DNA from: Cupriavidus sp. 2SB
Lineage (GTDB): Bacteria; Pseudomonadota; Gammaproteobacteria; Burkholderiales; Burkholderiaceae
Assembly: GCF_005503625.1 (NCBI RefSeq)
Contig: NZ_SCMX01000003.1
Location: 1 to 64,000 of the forward strand
Reading direction: 5' to 3'
DNA: 64,000 bases
How positions within the stretch are numbered: position 1 is the first letter of the stretch; every line of letters begins with the position of its first letter. Made by a program: the position numbers and the translations under genes. Positions 49,387 to 60,042 of this stretch are shown here, piece after piece. The notes below the pieces were generated by a model. The model searched no databases, had not been told where the DNA came from, and saw only the letters and a program-made list of their open reading frames with translations.

Positions 49387-50295
49387 TCACGCAGCCTTGG
49401 CGATGAACACAGGCGGCAGCAACGCCATGGCCGCATCGATCTGCGCCGTGAGCGCCTTCGATGCCGGCATCAGCGGACGGCGCACCTCTGCCGTCGCCTG
49501 ACCGAGCAAGGCCAGCGCCGCCTTCACCGGCGCGGGATTCGGTTCGGCGAACATCAGGGCGATCAGCGGCGACAGTTGTTGGAACAACGCACGCGCGGCG
49601 TCGGCGCGACCCGTGCGGGCATATTGCAGCAACCGCACGAACAGGTCAGGCCGCACATGCGCGGCGGCCGGCACCACCCCCTGCCCGCCATCCAGCAAAT
49701 GGTCGAGCATCGATGCATCGTCGCCGCAATAGACGCCGATCAGATCCTGCATTGCCAGCGTGCGCATGTTCGCGGGATCGCATTCCTTGATGGCGACGAT
49801 CTGCGGATGCGCCGCCAGTCGCCACGCCAGTTCCGGGGAGATCGTGCAGCCGGTGCGCTTGGGCACGTTGTAAAGCATCAACGGCTTGTTGGTGTGGCCA
49901 GCGATGCTGCGCATGTGCCAGGCGATCCCCTCATCGGAAACACGCAGATAGTAAGGCGGCGGCACGAGGTAGCCGGCCAGCGGCAGGCGGTCGAGCCTGC
50001 GCACCTGTTCGCACACCGCATGCGTGGCCACGCCTCCTACGCCAGCCATCACAGGTATGGCGCCATGCACGGCTTCGGTCACCGACGCCGTCAGCATGAA
50101 GCGTTCGGCGTCCGTCAGCAGCCCGCCCTCCCCCGTGGTGCCCAGCACGATCAGGCCATCGACGCCGGCTTCCGCATAGTGCAAGGCCAGCCGTTGTGCT
50201 GCGTCCAGATCCACCTGGTCGTTGCGCAGCGGCGTGACCATCGGTAGCCACAAGCCGTCGGTAACGGTGCCACGCTGCGTTTCAGTGCGCGGCAT
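49387..50295 (-). CDS. Dihydrodipicolinate synthase family aldolase (DapA-like)
   Basis: The 302-residue TIM-barrel protein has the LGTTGEGGLLT pyruvate-binding motif, the YNVPKRTG segment and the Schiff-base Lys in VAIKECD. Family members include 4-hydroxy-tetrahydrodipicolinate synthase and various pyruvate-dependent aldolases. This copy may be the lysine-pathway DapA or a paralogue. The ATG at 50295 lies inside the 3' end of a small upstream gene (14-base overlap), implying translational coupling. No other lysine genes are nearby. Confidence 0.85.
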   Translation of the reverse strand: MPRTETQRGTVTDGLWLPMVTPLRNDQVDLDAAQRLALHYAEAGVDGLIVLGTTGEGGLLTDAERFMLTASVTEAVHGAIPVMAGVGGVATHAVCEQVRRLDRLPLAGYLVPPPYYLRVSDEGIAWHMRSIAGHTNKPLMLYNVPKRTGCTISPELAWRLAAHPQIVAIKECDPANMRTLAMQDLIGVYCGDDASMLDHLLDGGQGVVPAAAHVRPDLFVRLLQYARTGRADAARALFQQLSPLIALMFAEPNPAPVKAALALLGQATAEVRRPLMPASKALTAQIDAAMALLPPVFIAKAA

Positions 50296-50602
50296 GGTCG
50301 GCTCCCAGCACGGTGGCCGCACCGAACTCGGCGGCGGGCAGCGCTTCCATGATGGCGTGCATGGCCGCGTCGCGGTCGGCGCGCTCCACTTCCACATGCA
50401 GCGTGGTCTCGCCATGGCGATGATCGACTTGCACCACGTAGATCCGCGCCATGTTGCCGATAGCCCGATGCAGGGTCTGGCGCAGGGCAAAGACCTGCGT
50501 CGACGATACGGCGAGGCGCAGGCGGATCCAGGCGTCGTCCGCAACGATCCGGCGTCGCGGTACGGATGCAAAGGCGATGGCGAGACTCGATGACTGTCGC
50601 AT
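50282..50602 (-). CDS. Small conserved-looking protein overlapping the DapA-like gene
   Basis: The 106-residue product has a central pattern (RIYVVQVDHRHGETTLHVEV, then a helix DRDAAMHAIMEAL) that suggests a ferredoxin-like or ACT-type small-molecule domain. I do not recognise the family. The start is uncertain: ATG at 50602 has no strong ribosome-binding site and the frame is open to 50671. Its 3' end overlaps the DapA-like start by 14 bases, the main argument that it is real. Confidence 0.5.
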   Translation of the reverse strand: MRQSSSLAIAFASVPRRRIVADDAWIRLRLAVSSTQVFALRQTLHRAIGNMARIYVVQVDHRHGETTLHVEVERADRDAAMHAIMEALPAAEFGAATVLGADHAAH

Positions 50603-50735
50603 GAAGCGATGATCCGCGCGTGGCGGATCGTCTGTTGAACATGCCTCCCATGCTAGGGAGGCGGGCATCAATTTGATGCAGCGTTACGGGCGGGGCGCAT
50701 CAAGAACGCGTAAAAGACCCCGCCATCGGCAACGA

Positions 50736-51536
50736 TCAGAACGTCTTGGTCAGCGAGACGAAGGCCGTAGACTTGCCGAGGTATCGGCCGCGTGTATTCG
50801 TGTAGACCGATTGCTTCGCATTGGTGTCGATATATGCCACGGCCACGGAGAAGCCCTGACCAAGATCCTTCGTCAGGCCGATCTTCCAGTCCGCGTACGA
50901 GGCATCGCTGAAATGCTGCACGCCCTGGTAGCCCACATGCGCATTCAGCGTCAGGCCCCACACATCGAGCGGCACGTTGGCCGAGAGATCGACGTAGTAG
51001 CTGTTTTTGCTGTCGGCGAATCCGAACAGGTTCGTCACGGCATGCGAGTACTTCAGGAACACGGGACCCCAGCCGATGCCGGCGTACAGCTCGGTGGTGT
51101 ATGGCCGCGTGGCCGTGTACGCGCCGGGGTAGTAGTACTCCAGCACGCCGAGGTCGTAGTTGAAGTCCTGGCCGCCTAGCTGGAACGTGTTCTTGAAGCC
51201 GCCGTAGAAATCCATCTCGATCGGCGCAGACACTGACGCGTCAGAATCTCCAAGCCAGCTGATGCTCGAATTCCAGTTGCCCAGATAGAAGCCGCTGGCA
51301 TGCGCATAGTCGAAGCCGCCCTGAATGGCGGGGCGACGGTCGGTCTGACTGATACCGCGGTAGCGGTAGTCGGAGACCACCGAGACATTGGCGGTGAAGG
51401 TGTGCGGCGAGGTTTGCGAAGGCGCTTCGGGCGTGGCGGTGGCTTCTTGCGCAAATGCGGTAGAGAACGGGGCGACGAGGAGGATGGCGGCGGCCAGCGA
51501 GGCAGGCACCGAAGTCATCAGGCGGGTGGCAATCAT
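50736..51536 (-). CDS. TorF-family putative outer-membrane porin
   Basis: The 266-residue protein has a signal peptide (about residues 1-29, cleaved after AFA). A predicted beta-barrel follows, starting FTANVSVVSDYRYRGISQTD, the hallmark of the TorF/conserved porin family, with alternating aromatic strands and a terminal Phe (SLTKTF). It is probably an outer-membrane channel of unknown substrate. The ATG at 51536 gives the signal peptide; the frame is open further upstream. It is divergent from the pnt operon. Confidence 0.9.
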   Translation of the reverse strand: MIATRLMTSVPASLAAAILLVAPFSTAFAQEATATPEAPSQTSPHTFTANVSVVSDYRYRGISQTDRRPAIQGGFDYAHASGFYLGNWNSSISWLGDSDASVSAPIEMDFYGGFKNTFQLGGQDFNYDLGVLEYYYPGAYTATRPYTTELYAGIGWGPVFLKYSHAVTNLFGFADSKNSYYVDLSANVPLDVWGLTLNAHVGYQGVQHFSDASYADWKIGLTKDLGQGFSVAVAYIDTNAKQSVYTNTRGRYLGKSTAFVSLTKTF

Positions 51537-51875
51537 GAAATGGAATAGCGTTGCGTTGGGAATGCGCCCCTTGAGGAGGCGTGGGCGCCACGATACGCAG
51601 ACGCATATCAAATCGGCATCAAGAAAAGGGACGGTGCCGACACCTTCCGATAAAGACGCTTTTCAACAGGAATCAGCCTTGCATGAAAGGAGTCGTTTCA
51701 TGCGGAACAAAAATGAGTCGCCGCCGACGCACAAATCTCTGACCGGCCAGCCACCACCGAGCGTAAGTTTCGGGTAAGCTGCGCAAAAATTGGTGCGGGT
51801 TTTGCAATGCACCAACGGGCATGGACGTAGCCCCGACAACCAGATTCGAACGACGCCAGACAGGAGAAATTGACG
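51537..51875. other. Intergenic region between the porin gene and pntAA
   Basis: About 340 bases of divergent promoter region without a credible gene. It contains an 8-bp inverted repeat (51681-51703) and ends with the pntAA ribosome-binding site (caggaga). Confidence 0.7.
51681..51703. promoter_or_regulatory. 8-bp inverted repeat upstream of pntAA
   Basis: gcatgaaa and its exact complement tttcatgc are separated by ggagtcg, about 170 bases upstream of pntAA and 145 bases upstream of the porin gene start. It could be an operator or a small hairpin; there is no T-run for a terminator. Confidence 0.4.
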
Positions 51876-52997
51876 ATGCATATCGGTATCCCGCTCGAGA
51901 CGCGGGCAGGTGAGACGCGTGTCGCCGCCACCCCGGAGACCGTCAAGAAGTACGTGGCTCAGGGCCATCAGGTGACGGTGCAGACCGGCGCTGGCGTACG
52001 TGCCAGCATTCCGGATGCAGCGTTCGAGGCGGCTGGTGCGCGCATCGGATCTGCATCCGATGCGCTGGGCGCCGAACTGGTACTCAAGGTACGTGCTCCC
52101 GACGATGCCGAGCGTGCGCAGTTCCGGGCCGGGTCCGTGCTCGTCGGCATGCTCAATCCCTTCGATATCGAAAACAACGCCCGCATGGCCAGCTCGGCGA
52201 TCACCGCCTTCGCGCTGGAAGCCGCGCCGCGCACCACGCGCGCGCAAAGCATGGACGTGCTGTCGTCACAGGCCAACATCGCTGGCTACAAGGCAGTACT
52301 CGTGGCTGCGCACCACTACCAGCGCTTCATGCCGATGCTGATGACTGCCGCGGGTACCGTGAAAGCGGCACGCGTGCTTATCCTTGGCGCTGGCGTGGCC
52401 GGCCTGCAGGCCATCGCCACGGCCAAGCGGCTGGGTGCGGTGATCGAAGCCTCCGATGTGCGTCCCGCAGTCAAAGAGCAGATTGAGTCTCTTGGCGCCA
52501 AGTTTCTCGACGTGCCCTTCGTCACTGACGAGGAACGCGAGATTGCCCAGGGTGTTGGCGGCTATGCCCGCCCGATGCCCGCTGACTGGATGCGCCGCCA
52601 GGCCGAACTGGTCCACCAGCGCGCCATCCAGGCCGATATCGTCATTACCACGGCACTGATCCCGGGTCGCAAGGCGCCGGTGTTGCTGCAGGAAGACACC
52701 GTCAAGCAGATGAAGCCCGGCTCGGTCGTAGTGGACCTGGCGGCCGCGCAGGGTGGCAACTGTCCGCTGACTGTGGCTGACGAGGTTGTGGAACGCCATG
52801 GCGTGACGCTGATCGGACACACCAACCTGGCAAGCATGGTGGCCGCCGATGCGTCGGCGCTCTATGCGCGCAACGTGCTGGACTTCCTCAAGCTGATCAT
52901 CGACAAGGACGGCCGCTACACGTTGAACCTCGAAGACGACATCGTCGCCGCCTGCCTGATGTGCAAGGACGGCCAGGTCATCCGCGAAGCCGCCTGA
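51876..52997 (+). CDS. pntAA: NAD(P) transhydrogenase subunit alpha, NAD-binding part
   Basis: The 373-residue soluble dI component binds NAD(H) in the proton-pumping transhydrogenase that makes NADPH. It begins [20 protein letters not shown] and has the Rossmann region [19 protein letters not shown] and the later [12 protein letters not shown] segment. The membrane part of the alpha subunit is a separate gene here (pntAB). The ATG at 51876 follows a ribosome-binding site (aggaga). Confidence 0.97.
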   Translation: MHIGIPLETRAGETRVAATPETVKKYVAQGHQVTVQTGAGVRASIPDAAFEAAGARIGSASDALGAELVLKVRAPDDAERAQFRAGSVLVGMLNPFDIENNARMASSAITAFALEAAPRTTRAQSMDVLSSQANIAGYKAVLVAAHHYQRFMPMLMTAAGTVKAARVLILGAGVAGLQAIATAKRLGAVIEASDVRPAVKEQIESLGAKFLDVPFVTDEEREIAQGVGGYARPMPADWMRRQAELVHQRAIQADIVITTALIPGRKAPVLLQEDTVKQMKPGSVVVDLAAAQGGNCPLTVADEVVERHGVTLIGHTNLASMVAADASALYARNVLDFLKLIIDKDGRYTLNLEDDIVAACLMCKDGQVIREAA

Positions 52998-53106
52998 TTT
53001 AATCGCCCCTGATGTTGCCGTGGTGCGCCGAGCCTGCGCGCCACGGTACGCCGCGCCCCGCACGCGTGGGCGTGGCACCGTATTCAAAGCAACGGAGGAG
53101 AAGTCG

Positions 53107-53438
53107 ATGGAGATGGTGAACCACACGGTGATCAACCTGATCATCTTCGTGCTGGCAATCTACGTGGGTTACCACGTGGTCTGGACAGTCACACCCGCGC
53201 TGCACACCCCGCTGATGGCCGTGACCAATGCAATCTCGGCCATCATCATCGTCGGCGCCATGCTGGCCGCTGGCCTCACCGAAGGCAACGTCGGCCGCAT
53301 CATGGGCACGCTGGCTGTGGCACTGGCCGCGGTGAACGTGTTCGGCGGCTTCCTGGTGACGCAGCGAATGCTGGAGATGTTCAAGAAGAAGGAGCCAAAG
53401 GCCAAGGCCGGGGCTGAAGCCGCCAAGGGAGGTGCGTG

Positions 53439-53439
<1 letters not shown>
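53107..53439 (+). CDS. pntAB: NAD(P) transhydrogenase subunit alpha, membrane part
   Basis: The 110-residue protein has about three or four hydrophobic helices and corresponds to the C-terminal membrane portion (dII) of an undivided PntA. It ends in a charged tail ([18 protein letters not shown]). It is 109 bases after pntAA and its stop codon overlaps the pntB start (TGATG). Confidence 0.96.
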
Positions 53440-54911
<1,472 letters not shown>

Positions 54912-54997
54912 GTTGCCGTTAACCCTGCGGACGGCGTCAGGTCCGCAGGGTGAATAAAGCAACGCGCAGACCTGAAATCAATAAAATCGAACTGGTG

Positions 54998-55029
54998 CGG
55001 CCGGCAACCAACGCCGGCCGTTTCCTTTT
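54998..55029 (+). terminator. Probable terminator of the pnt operon
   Basis: An 8-bp stem (cggccggc / gccggccg) with a seven-base loop is followed by tttccttttg. A second 10-bp hairpin without T-run lies closer to pntB, at 54923-54950. Confidence 0.7.
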
Positions 55030-55122
55030 GTGCGACTGGCTTGCATGCGGGAATTCCGGCGCTATACTGGCTTGCCCCTTTCCATTCCCCCTTTGCAGCA
55101 GGCGGCCAGATTCAATCGCACC

Positions 55123-56172
55123 ATGACATTTACCGCGCATGACAGGAACCTGTCGGTCTTCCATCACCCCGTTCTGACGGTGCTGGTGGACGACAGCAAG
55201 TCGTTCATCGACAGCCTTGCATTCCAGATGGATGCATCGCGCGCGGTCGTCAATTTCACGGACCCGCGCGAAGCACTCGCGTGGATTCGCGAAGCCTATG
55301 CCACGCGGCATCCGGCCTTCCTCCCGGTGCGCGTCACCCACGACGACCTGACGTTCCTGTCGGAGCGCCGCACGGTGCAGCTCGATGTCGACCGCATCCA
55401 TCGTCAGATTCACGATGTGCATCGCTTCCTGCAGCCCGGCGTCATCGTGGTCGATTACTCGATGCCACAGATGGATGGCCTCGAGTTCTGCCAGGCACTG
55501 GAAGACCTGCCGTGCAAGACAATTCTCCTGACCGGCACGGCCGACGAAAGCATCGCCGTGCAGGGTTTCAATCACGGGCTGATCGATCGCTACGTCAAGA
55601 AGCATGACCCGGACATGGTGGCCCGGCTGAACGAGGAAATCGACGCGCTGCAGCAACAGTATTTCGCGTCGATTTCGCGCACGCTGCGCGATTTGCTGAC
55701 ACGGCATTCGTACTCGTTCCTGTCGGACCCGGTCATGGCCGAGCGTGTACGCCAGACGGCGGCGCGCTATGGCTTCGTGGAGTATTACCTGTATCCGAAT
55801 CCCGTGGGCATGCTGCTGCTGACTGCGCAGGGCCATGCCACGCTGATGGTGATCGAAACGCGCGCCGGCCTGCTGAACCAGGTGGAGTCGGCCGAAGCCT
55901 ACGAGGCGCCCGCCGCGCTGATCGAGGGTCTGCGCGAAGGCCGTATCGTGCCGTTCTTCTGGCCCGGCAACGGCATGTACACCCCGGCCTGTGTAGACTG
56001 GGAACAGTACTGCCTGCCGGCCGAACGTTGCGAAGGCCGCGAGGAATACTTCTACGCCCTGTTCGACCTGCCGCGTCACTTGCTGCAGGAACCGATCGTC
56101 AGCCTGCAAAGCTTCCTGTCGGAGTTCTCACGCAATGGGCAGGCAATGACGGGTAGGAACAAGCTGGCTTAG
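55123..56172 (+). CDS. Orphan response regulator with an interrupted receiver domain
   Basis: The 349-residue protein has receiver-domain signatures: an acidic pair at 23-24 (VLVDDS), phosphoacceptor Asp111 (VVDYSMPQMDG), Thr137 (LLTGT) and Lys159/160 (YVKK). The acidic pair and Asp111 are 87 residues apart instead of about 45, so roughly 40 residues (about 60-100) are inserted. The C-terminal half (about 175-349) is an unassigned globular domain rich in aromatic residues. The ATG at 55123 gives the natural start. No kinase gene is adjacent; it converges with an rlmL-like gene. Confidence 0.8.
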   Translation: MTFTAHDRNLSVFHHPVLTVLVDDSKSFIDSLAFQMDASRAVVNFTDPREALAWIREAYATRHPAFLPVRVTHDDLTFLSERRTVQLDVDRIHRQIHDVHRFLQPGVIVVDYSMPQMDGLEFCQALEDLPCKTILLTGTADESIAVQGFNHGLIDRYVKKHDPDMVARLNEEIDALQQQYFASISRTLRDLLTRHSYSFLSDPVMAERVRQTAARYGFVEYYLYPNPVGMLLLTAQGHATLMVIETRAGLLNQVESAEAYEAPAALIEGLREGRIVPFFWPGNGMYTPACVDWEQYCLPAERCEGREEYFYALFDLPRHLLQEPIVSLQSFLSEFSRNGQAMTGRNKLA

Positions 56173-56186
56173 AATCCGCCGCTTGT

Positions 56187-56225
56187 TTTTCTCCCCTCTC
56201 CCGCAAAACGGGAGAGGGGAGAAAA
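56187..56225. repeat. REP-like palindrome between the response regulator and rlmL-like genes
   Basis: A perfect 17-bp stem (ttttctcccctctcccg and its complement) closes on a five-base caaaa loop. The gene ends on both sides converge on it. A-runs and T-runs flank the core, so unlike the other copies it could terminate in both directions. Confidence 0.85.
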
Positions 56226-56230
56226 CCACC

Positions 56231-57490
56231 TCACTCCTTCTTCCCCTCCCGATTCCCGCCACGCACCATATCGAACCGGAACAACCGGCATTCGATGTTG
56301 CCGTTGTATAGCGGGGTACGGCGCGACTCCTTCAAACGCAGACGTTTCGGCATCGACAGATCGCCTGTGAATACCCATGCCTGCCAGCCGGAAAAATGCT
56401 GCTTCAACGTCGTGGCAAAGGCCGCTGCGAATTGGTTGGCTGCCGCTTCCTCGGCTTCGTCCGGCGGAGCGTCATACGTGGGATCGCGACGTTCGCCGCG
56501 CACTGCGATACGCTCGCCATAAGGCGGGTTCATGATTGCCAGTCCCGCCTCGGCAAACGGCGGTTGCACGAACCGTGCATCGACCTGTTTCAACTGCACG
56601 TCACCGGGCAATCCGGCGCGGCGCCAGTTGGCTTCCGCCATGTAAAGCATGTCGGTGGAGATATCCGAGCCTGCGATATGCAGCGCATCGCCTCGGTTCG
56701 CGGCCCGCTCGCGGGCATGCTGGGCATCGCTGCGCAGCGCCTGCCATGCCTTCATGTCGGCGCCCTTGAGCCATTCGAACGCAAACGTGCGGGCCACGCC
56801 CGGTGCAATGCCCAGCGCCACCTGCGCGGCTTCTACCAGGAATGTGCCGCTGCCGCACATCGGATCGAAGAACGGACGGTTGGTATTACCCGGCGTCCAG
56901 CCCGCCAACCGAAGGATGCCGGCCGCAAGGTTTTCCTTGAGCGGCGCCTCGCCTTTCTCCATGCGCCAGCCGCGCTTGAACAGCGGCTCGCCCGTGGTAT
57001 CGAGATAGAGCGTGCAGTCGGTCTCGGTCAGGTGCGCGTAGATGCGGACATCCGGGCTGACGGTATCCACACTCGGCCGCTCGCCCAGGCGTTCGCGCAT
57101 GGCATCGCACACACCATCCTTGACCCGCAACGCCGTGAAATTAAGGCTGCGCAACGGCGACTTGTGCGACGTGATATCAACGCGCAGCGTCTCGTTGGGC
57201 GAGAACCATTGTTCCCAGCGCTGCTGGCGCGCCAGCGTGTAGATATCGTCCTCGTGCCGATAGCCGCGCTGCGCCACACGCAGCAGCACGCGGCTGGCAA
57301 TCCGCGAATGCAGGTTGACCGCGTACGCCGCAGACATGTCGCCGGAGAATGTCACGCCGCCGGGCACATCGCGATGCACCGTGAACGGCGCCGAGGCCAC
57401 CACAGCCGGGTACTGCGCGATCTCGCGCAACTCCTCGGCCAGTGCCTGTTCAAGGCCGCGTGGGCAGGGAGCGAAAAATGCTTGGGTCAT
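56231..57490 (-). CDS. THUMP-domain class I RNA methyltransferase, RlmL-like
   Basis: The 419-residue protein has an N-terminal THUMP RNA-binding region, the HLTETDCTLYLDTTGEPLFK segment and a methyltransferase domain. The latter carries the SAM motif DPMCGSGTFLVEAA and catalytic NPPYGER, typical of N2-guanine methyltransferases acting on 23S rRNA (G2445). Escherichia coli RlmKL has an extra C-terminal RlmK half that is missing here, so this is the RlmL part alone, as is common outside the enterics. Confidence 0.88.
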   Translation of the reverse strand: MTQAFFAPCPRGLEQALAEELREIAQYPAVVASAPFTVHRDVPGGVTFSGDMSAAYAVNLHSRIASRVLLRVAQRGYRHEDDIYTLARQQRWEQWFSPNETLRVDITSHKSPLRSLNFTALRVKDGVCDAMRERLGERPSVDTVSPDVRIYAHLTETDCTLYLDTTGEPLFKRGWRMEKGEAPLKENLAAGILRLAGWTPGNTNRPFFDPMCGSGTFLVEAAQVALGIAPGVARTFAFEWLKGADMKAWQALRSDAQHARERAANRGDALHIAGSDISTDMLYMAEANWRRAGLPGDVQLKQVDARFVQPPFAEAGLAIMNPPYGERIAVRGERRDPTYDAPPDEAEEAAANQFAAAFATTLKQHFSGWQAWVFTGDLSMPKRLRLKESRRTPLYNGNIECRLFRFDMVRGGNREGKKE

Positions 57491-57558
57491 GACGTGTCAT
57501 CCTGAAACAAAAACGTCCGCAACAGCAGCGGACGGGAAAGCGTGGTGTTGACCGTCTC

Positions 57559-58164
57559 TCAGCCCGCCGCAAGTGCGCGATCGAGGAAATCGAGACGGTC
57601 CTGGCCCCAGTACGGCTGGCCGTCGTGGACATACCACGGGGCGCCGAACACATTGGCCGAAATGGCATCCTGCGTATTTTGTGCATAAGCCGCCTGCACG
57701 GCCTGTGCTTCACTGGCCTTCAGCAGACTCGCACCGTCGAAATCCAGTTCGTCGGCAATCAGCGACAGCGTGGCAGCATCGGCGATGTTGCGTTGGTCGG
57801 CCCAGACACCACGGGTGATGGCGCCGGTCAACTCCAACGCGCGTGCCGTGCCGTGCGCCAGTTGCGCGGCAATGATGAGCCGTGCGGCGGCATCGCCGGA
57901 TACCGGAAAGAACGTGGGATGCAGGTTGAACGGGATGTCGAGAAACTTGCGCCAGCGCTCGAGTTCGACCAGCCGGTACGCCTGCCGCTGCGGCGGACGC
58001 TGTGCCAGCGGTAGCCCGCCCGAAACGGAAAACAGCTTGCCCAGGTCCATCGGCTTGAGCAGCACCTGCGCATCATGGCGCCGGGCGATTTCAACGAAGC
58101 GCGCATGCCCCATATAGACATACGGGGAATGCGGCGCCAGAAAATACTCGACCTGCTTGCTCAT
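57559..58164 (-). CDS. 2-hydroxychromene-2-carboxylate isomerase-like protein (DsbA fold)
   Basis: The 201-residue protein belongs to the thioredoxin-fold DsbA/kappa-GST family. The catalytic Ser sits in HSPYVYMGH (Ser13), in place of the DsbA cysteine. The C-terminal NVFGAPWYVHDGQPYWGQDR motif is diagnostic. In naphthalene degradation such enzymes isomerise 2-hydroxychromene-2-carboxylate, but no aromatic-degradation genes are nearby and the substrate is open. A GTG directly upstream is an alternative start. Confidence 0.9.
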   Translation of the reverse strand: MSKQVEYFLAPHSPYVYMGHARFVEIARRHDAQVLLKPMDLGKLFSVSGGLPLAQRPPQRQAYRLVELERWRKFLDIPFNLHPTFFPVSGDAAARLIIAAQLAHGTARALELTGAITRGVWADQRNIADAATLSLIADELDFDGASLLKASEAQAVQAAYAQNTQDAISANVFGAPWYVHDGQPYWGQDRLDFLDRALAAG

Positions 58165-58200
58165 CACGACCTCATCAGATATCAGGAAAGATCCGACAGC

Positions 58201-58623
58201 TTAGAACGGCTTTACGACAACCAGAATCACGATGGCCAACAGCACCAGCACCGGCACTTCGTTGAACCACCGATAGAACGTGTGCGAGCGCTTGTTGGCG
58301 CCCCGCTCGAACTTGCGCAGCAGCACGCCGCAGCCATGGTGATAGCCGATCAGCACCAGCACCAGTGCCAGCTTGGCATGCATCCAGCCCTGCCCCGTGC
58401 CGCGTCCGATGCCATAGCCGAGGTAGAGCCAGAGCCCGAGCACCACGGCAGGCACTGCCAGCATCGTCATGAACCGGAACAGCTTGCGCGCCATCAGCAG
58501 TAGCCGCTGTACGCTGGCCGCCTCGGTTTCTATCGCTAGGTTGACAAAAATACGCGGCAGGTAGAACAACCCGGCAAACCACGAAGTCACGAACAGGATG
58601 TGAAACGCCTTGACCCAGAGCAT
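58201..58623 (-). CDS. hemJ: Protoporphyrinogen IX oxidase HemJ
   Basis: HemJ oxidises protoporphyrinogen IX in haem synthesis in bacteria lacking HemG and HemY. The 140-residue membrane protein begins MLWVKAFHILFVTSWFAGLF with the conserved His and has about four helices. Conserved segments are KLFRFMTM, GQGWMHAKLALV and YRWFNEVPVLVL. It lies 17 bases after proA and precedes the HCCA isomerase-like gene. Confidence 0.93.
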   Translation of the reverse strand: MLWVKAFHILFVTSWFAGLFYLPRIFVNLAIETEAASVQRLLLMARKLFRFMTMLAVPAVVLGLWLYLGYGIGRGTGQGWMHAKLALVLVLIGYHHGCGVLLRKFERGANKRSHTFYRWFNEVPVLVLLAIVILVVVKPF

Positions 58624-58640
58624 CTGTTTACTGCCTCCGC

Positions 58641-59921
58641 TTAAACGCGAATCTCGCCGTGCCCGAACACGACGTACTTGAGCGAAGTCAGCCCTTCCAG
58701 GCCCACCGGACCTCTCGCATGCAACTTGTCGTTGGAGATGCCGATCTCCGCGCCGAGCCCATACTCGAAGCCATCGGCAAAGCGCGTGGACGCGTTGATC
58801 ATGACGCTGGCCGAATCCACCTCGCGGATGAATCGCATGCCCGTGCTGTAGTTTTCGGTCACGATCGAATCAGTGTGTGCCGAGCCGTACGTGTTGATGT
58901 GGTCGATGGCCGCATCGAGTCCGTCGACAGTGCGGATCGCCAGCACCGGCGCCAGGTACTCGGTACGCCAGTCTTCCTCGGTGGCATCCACCAGCCCCGA
59001 GAAGCCTGCGGCTTCGAGCATGGCGCGCGTTTCGGCACAGACCCGCAGCTCGACACCCTTCTCCTGATAGATGCGGCACAGCGGCAACAGCGCCTGCCGG
59101 GCAACCGGACGCGACACCAGCAGCGTCTCCATGGTGTTGCACGGCGCATAACGCTGCGTCTTGGCGTTGTCGCAGATGCGCACCGCACGGTCGAGATCGG
59201 CGTCATCGTCGATATAGACGTGGCAGATGCCATCCAGATGCTTGATCATCGGCACGCGTCCCTCCTCGATCAGCCGCGCGATCAGGCTCTTGCCACCACG
59301 CGGCACGATCACGTCCACGTATTCGGTCATCGTGATCAGGCGGCCCACTGCGGCCCGATCCGTGGTCTCGATAACCTGCACGGCCTCGGCGGGCAGTCCG
59401 GCCGACGACAGCCCTTCTGCCACCAGCGCGGCCAGCGCCGTGTTCGATTCGATGGCTTCGGAGCCGCCGCGCAGGATCGTCGCGTTGCCTGATTTCAGGC
59501 ACAGCGCCGCGGCGTCGATCGTCACGTTCGGGCGCGACTCGTAGATGATGCCGATCACGCCCAGCGGCACGCGCATCTGCCCCACCTGGATACCGGTCGG
59601 GCGGAACTTCATGTTGGAGATTTCGCCGATCGGGTCCGGCAACGCCACGATCTGTTCGAGGCCCGCAGCCATGGTGTCGATGGCCTTGTCCGACAACGTC
59701 AGGCGATCGATGAAGGCGGCGTCCTGCCCGTTGGCGCACGCGCGCTCCACATCGCGTGCATTGACGGCCTTGAGCTTGTCGGCGTCGCGGCGGATCGCGG
59801 CGGCAATGGTCATCAGCGCGCGGTTCTTGTCAGCCGTGGAGGCACGCGCCATGGCGCGCGATGCCGCGCGGGCCTGCTGGCCGACGCGGTTCATGTATGC
59901 GTGGAGATCGGACTCGGTCAT
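58641..59921 (-). CDS. proA: Gamma-glutamyl phosphate reductase
   Basis: ProA reduces gamma-glutamyl phosphate to glutamate semialdehyde in proline synthesis. The 426-residue enzyme has the aldehyde-dehydrogenase fold with catalytic Cys in [12 protein letters not shown], the [10 protein letters not shown]-like segment ([14 protein letters not shown]) and the C-terminal [16 protein letters not shown] signature. The ATG at 59921 fits the family; the frame continues upstream without similarity. proB is outside the window; proC is at 25.3 kb. Confidence 0.97.
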   Translation of the reverse strand: MTESDLHAYMNRVGQQARAASRAMARASTADKNRALMTIAAAIRRDADKLKAVNARDVERACANGQDAAFIDRLTLSDKAIDTMAAGLEQIVALPDPIGEISNMKFRPTGIQVGQMRVPLGVIGIIYESRPNVTIDAAALCLKSGNATILRGGSEAIESNTALAALVAEGLSSAGLPAEAVQVIETTDRAAVGRLITMTEYVDVIVPRGGKSLIARLIEEGRVPMIKHLDGICHVYIDDDADLDRAVRICDNAKTQRYAPCNTMETLLVSRPVARQALLPLCRIYQEKGVELRVCAETRAMLEAAGFSGLVDATEEDWRTEYLAPVLAIRTVDGLDAAIDHINTYGSAHTDSIVTENYSTGMRFIREVDSASVMINASTRFADGFEYGLGAEIGISNDKLHARGPVGLEGLTSLKYVVFGHGEIRV

Positions 59922-60042
59922 GATGTGTCCGGGCACGAGCCCGGTCTGCTGTGGGTGCGGCACTGCGTGGTGCCACGATTCATGGTGCCGCGATGCTTGG
60001 CGCCGGCGCGGCTGCCGGCGAAATTCCATTTGGGTGAGGATG

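Noticed and set aside
54923-54950. First hairpin after pntB as the operon terminator
   Set aside because: The 10-bp stem is stable but is not followed by a T-run; the second hairpin at 54998 fits better.
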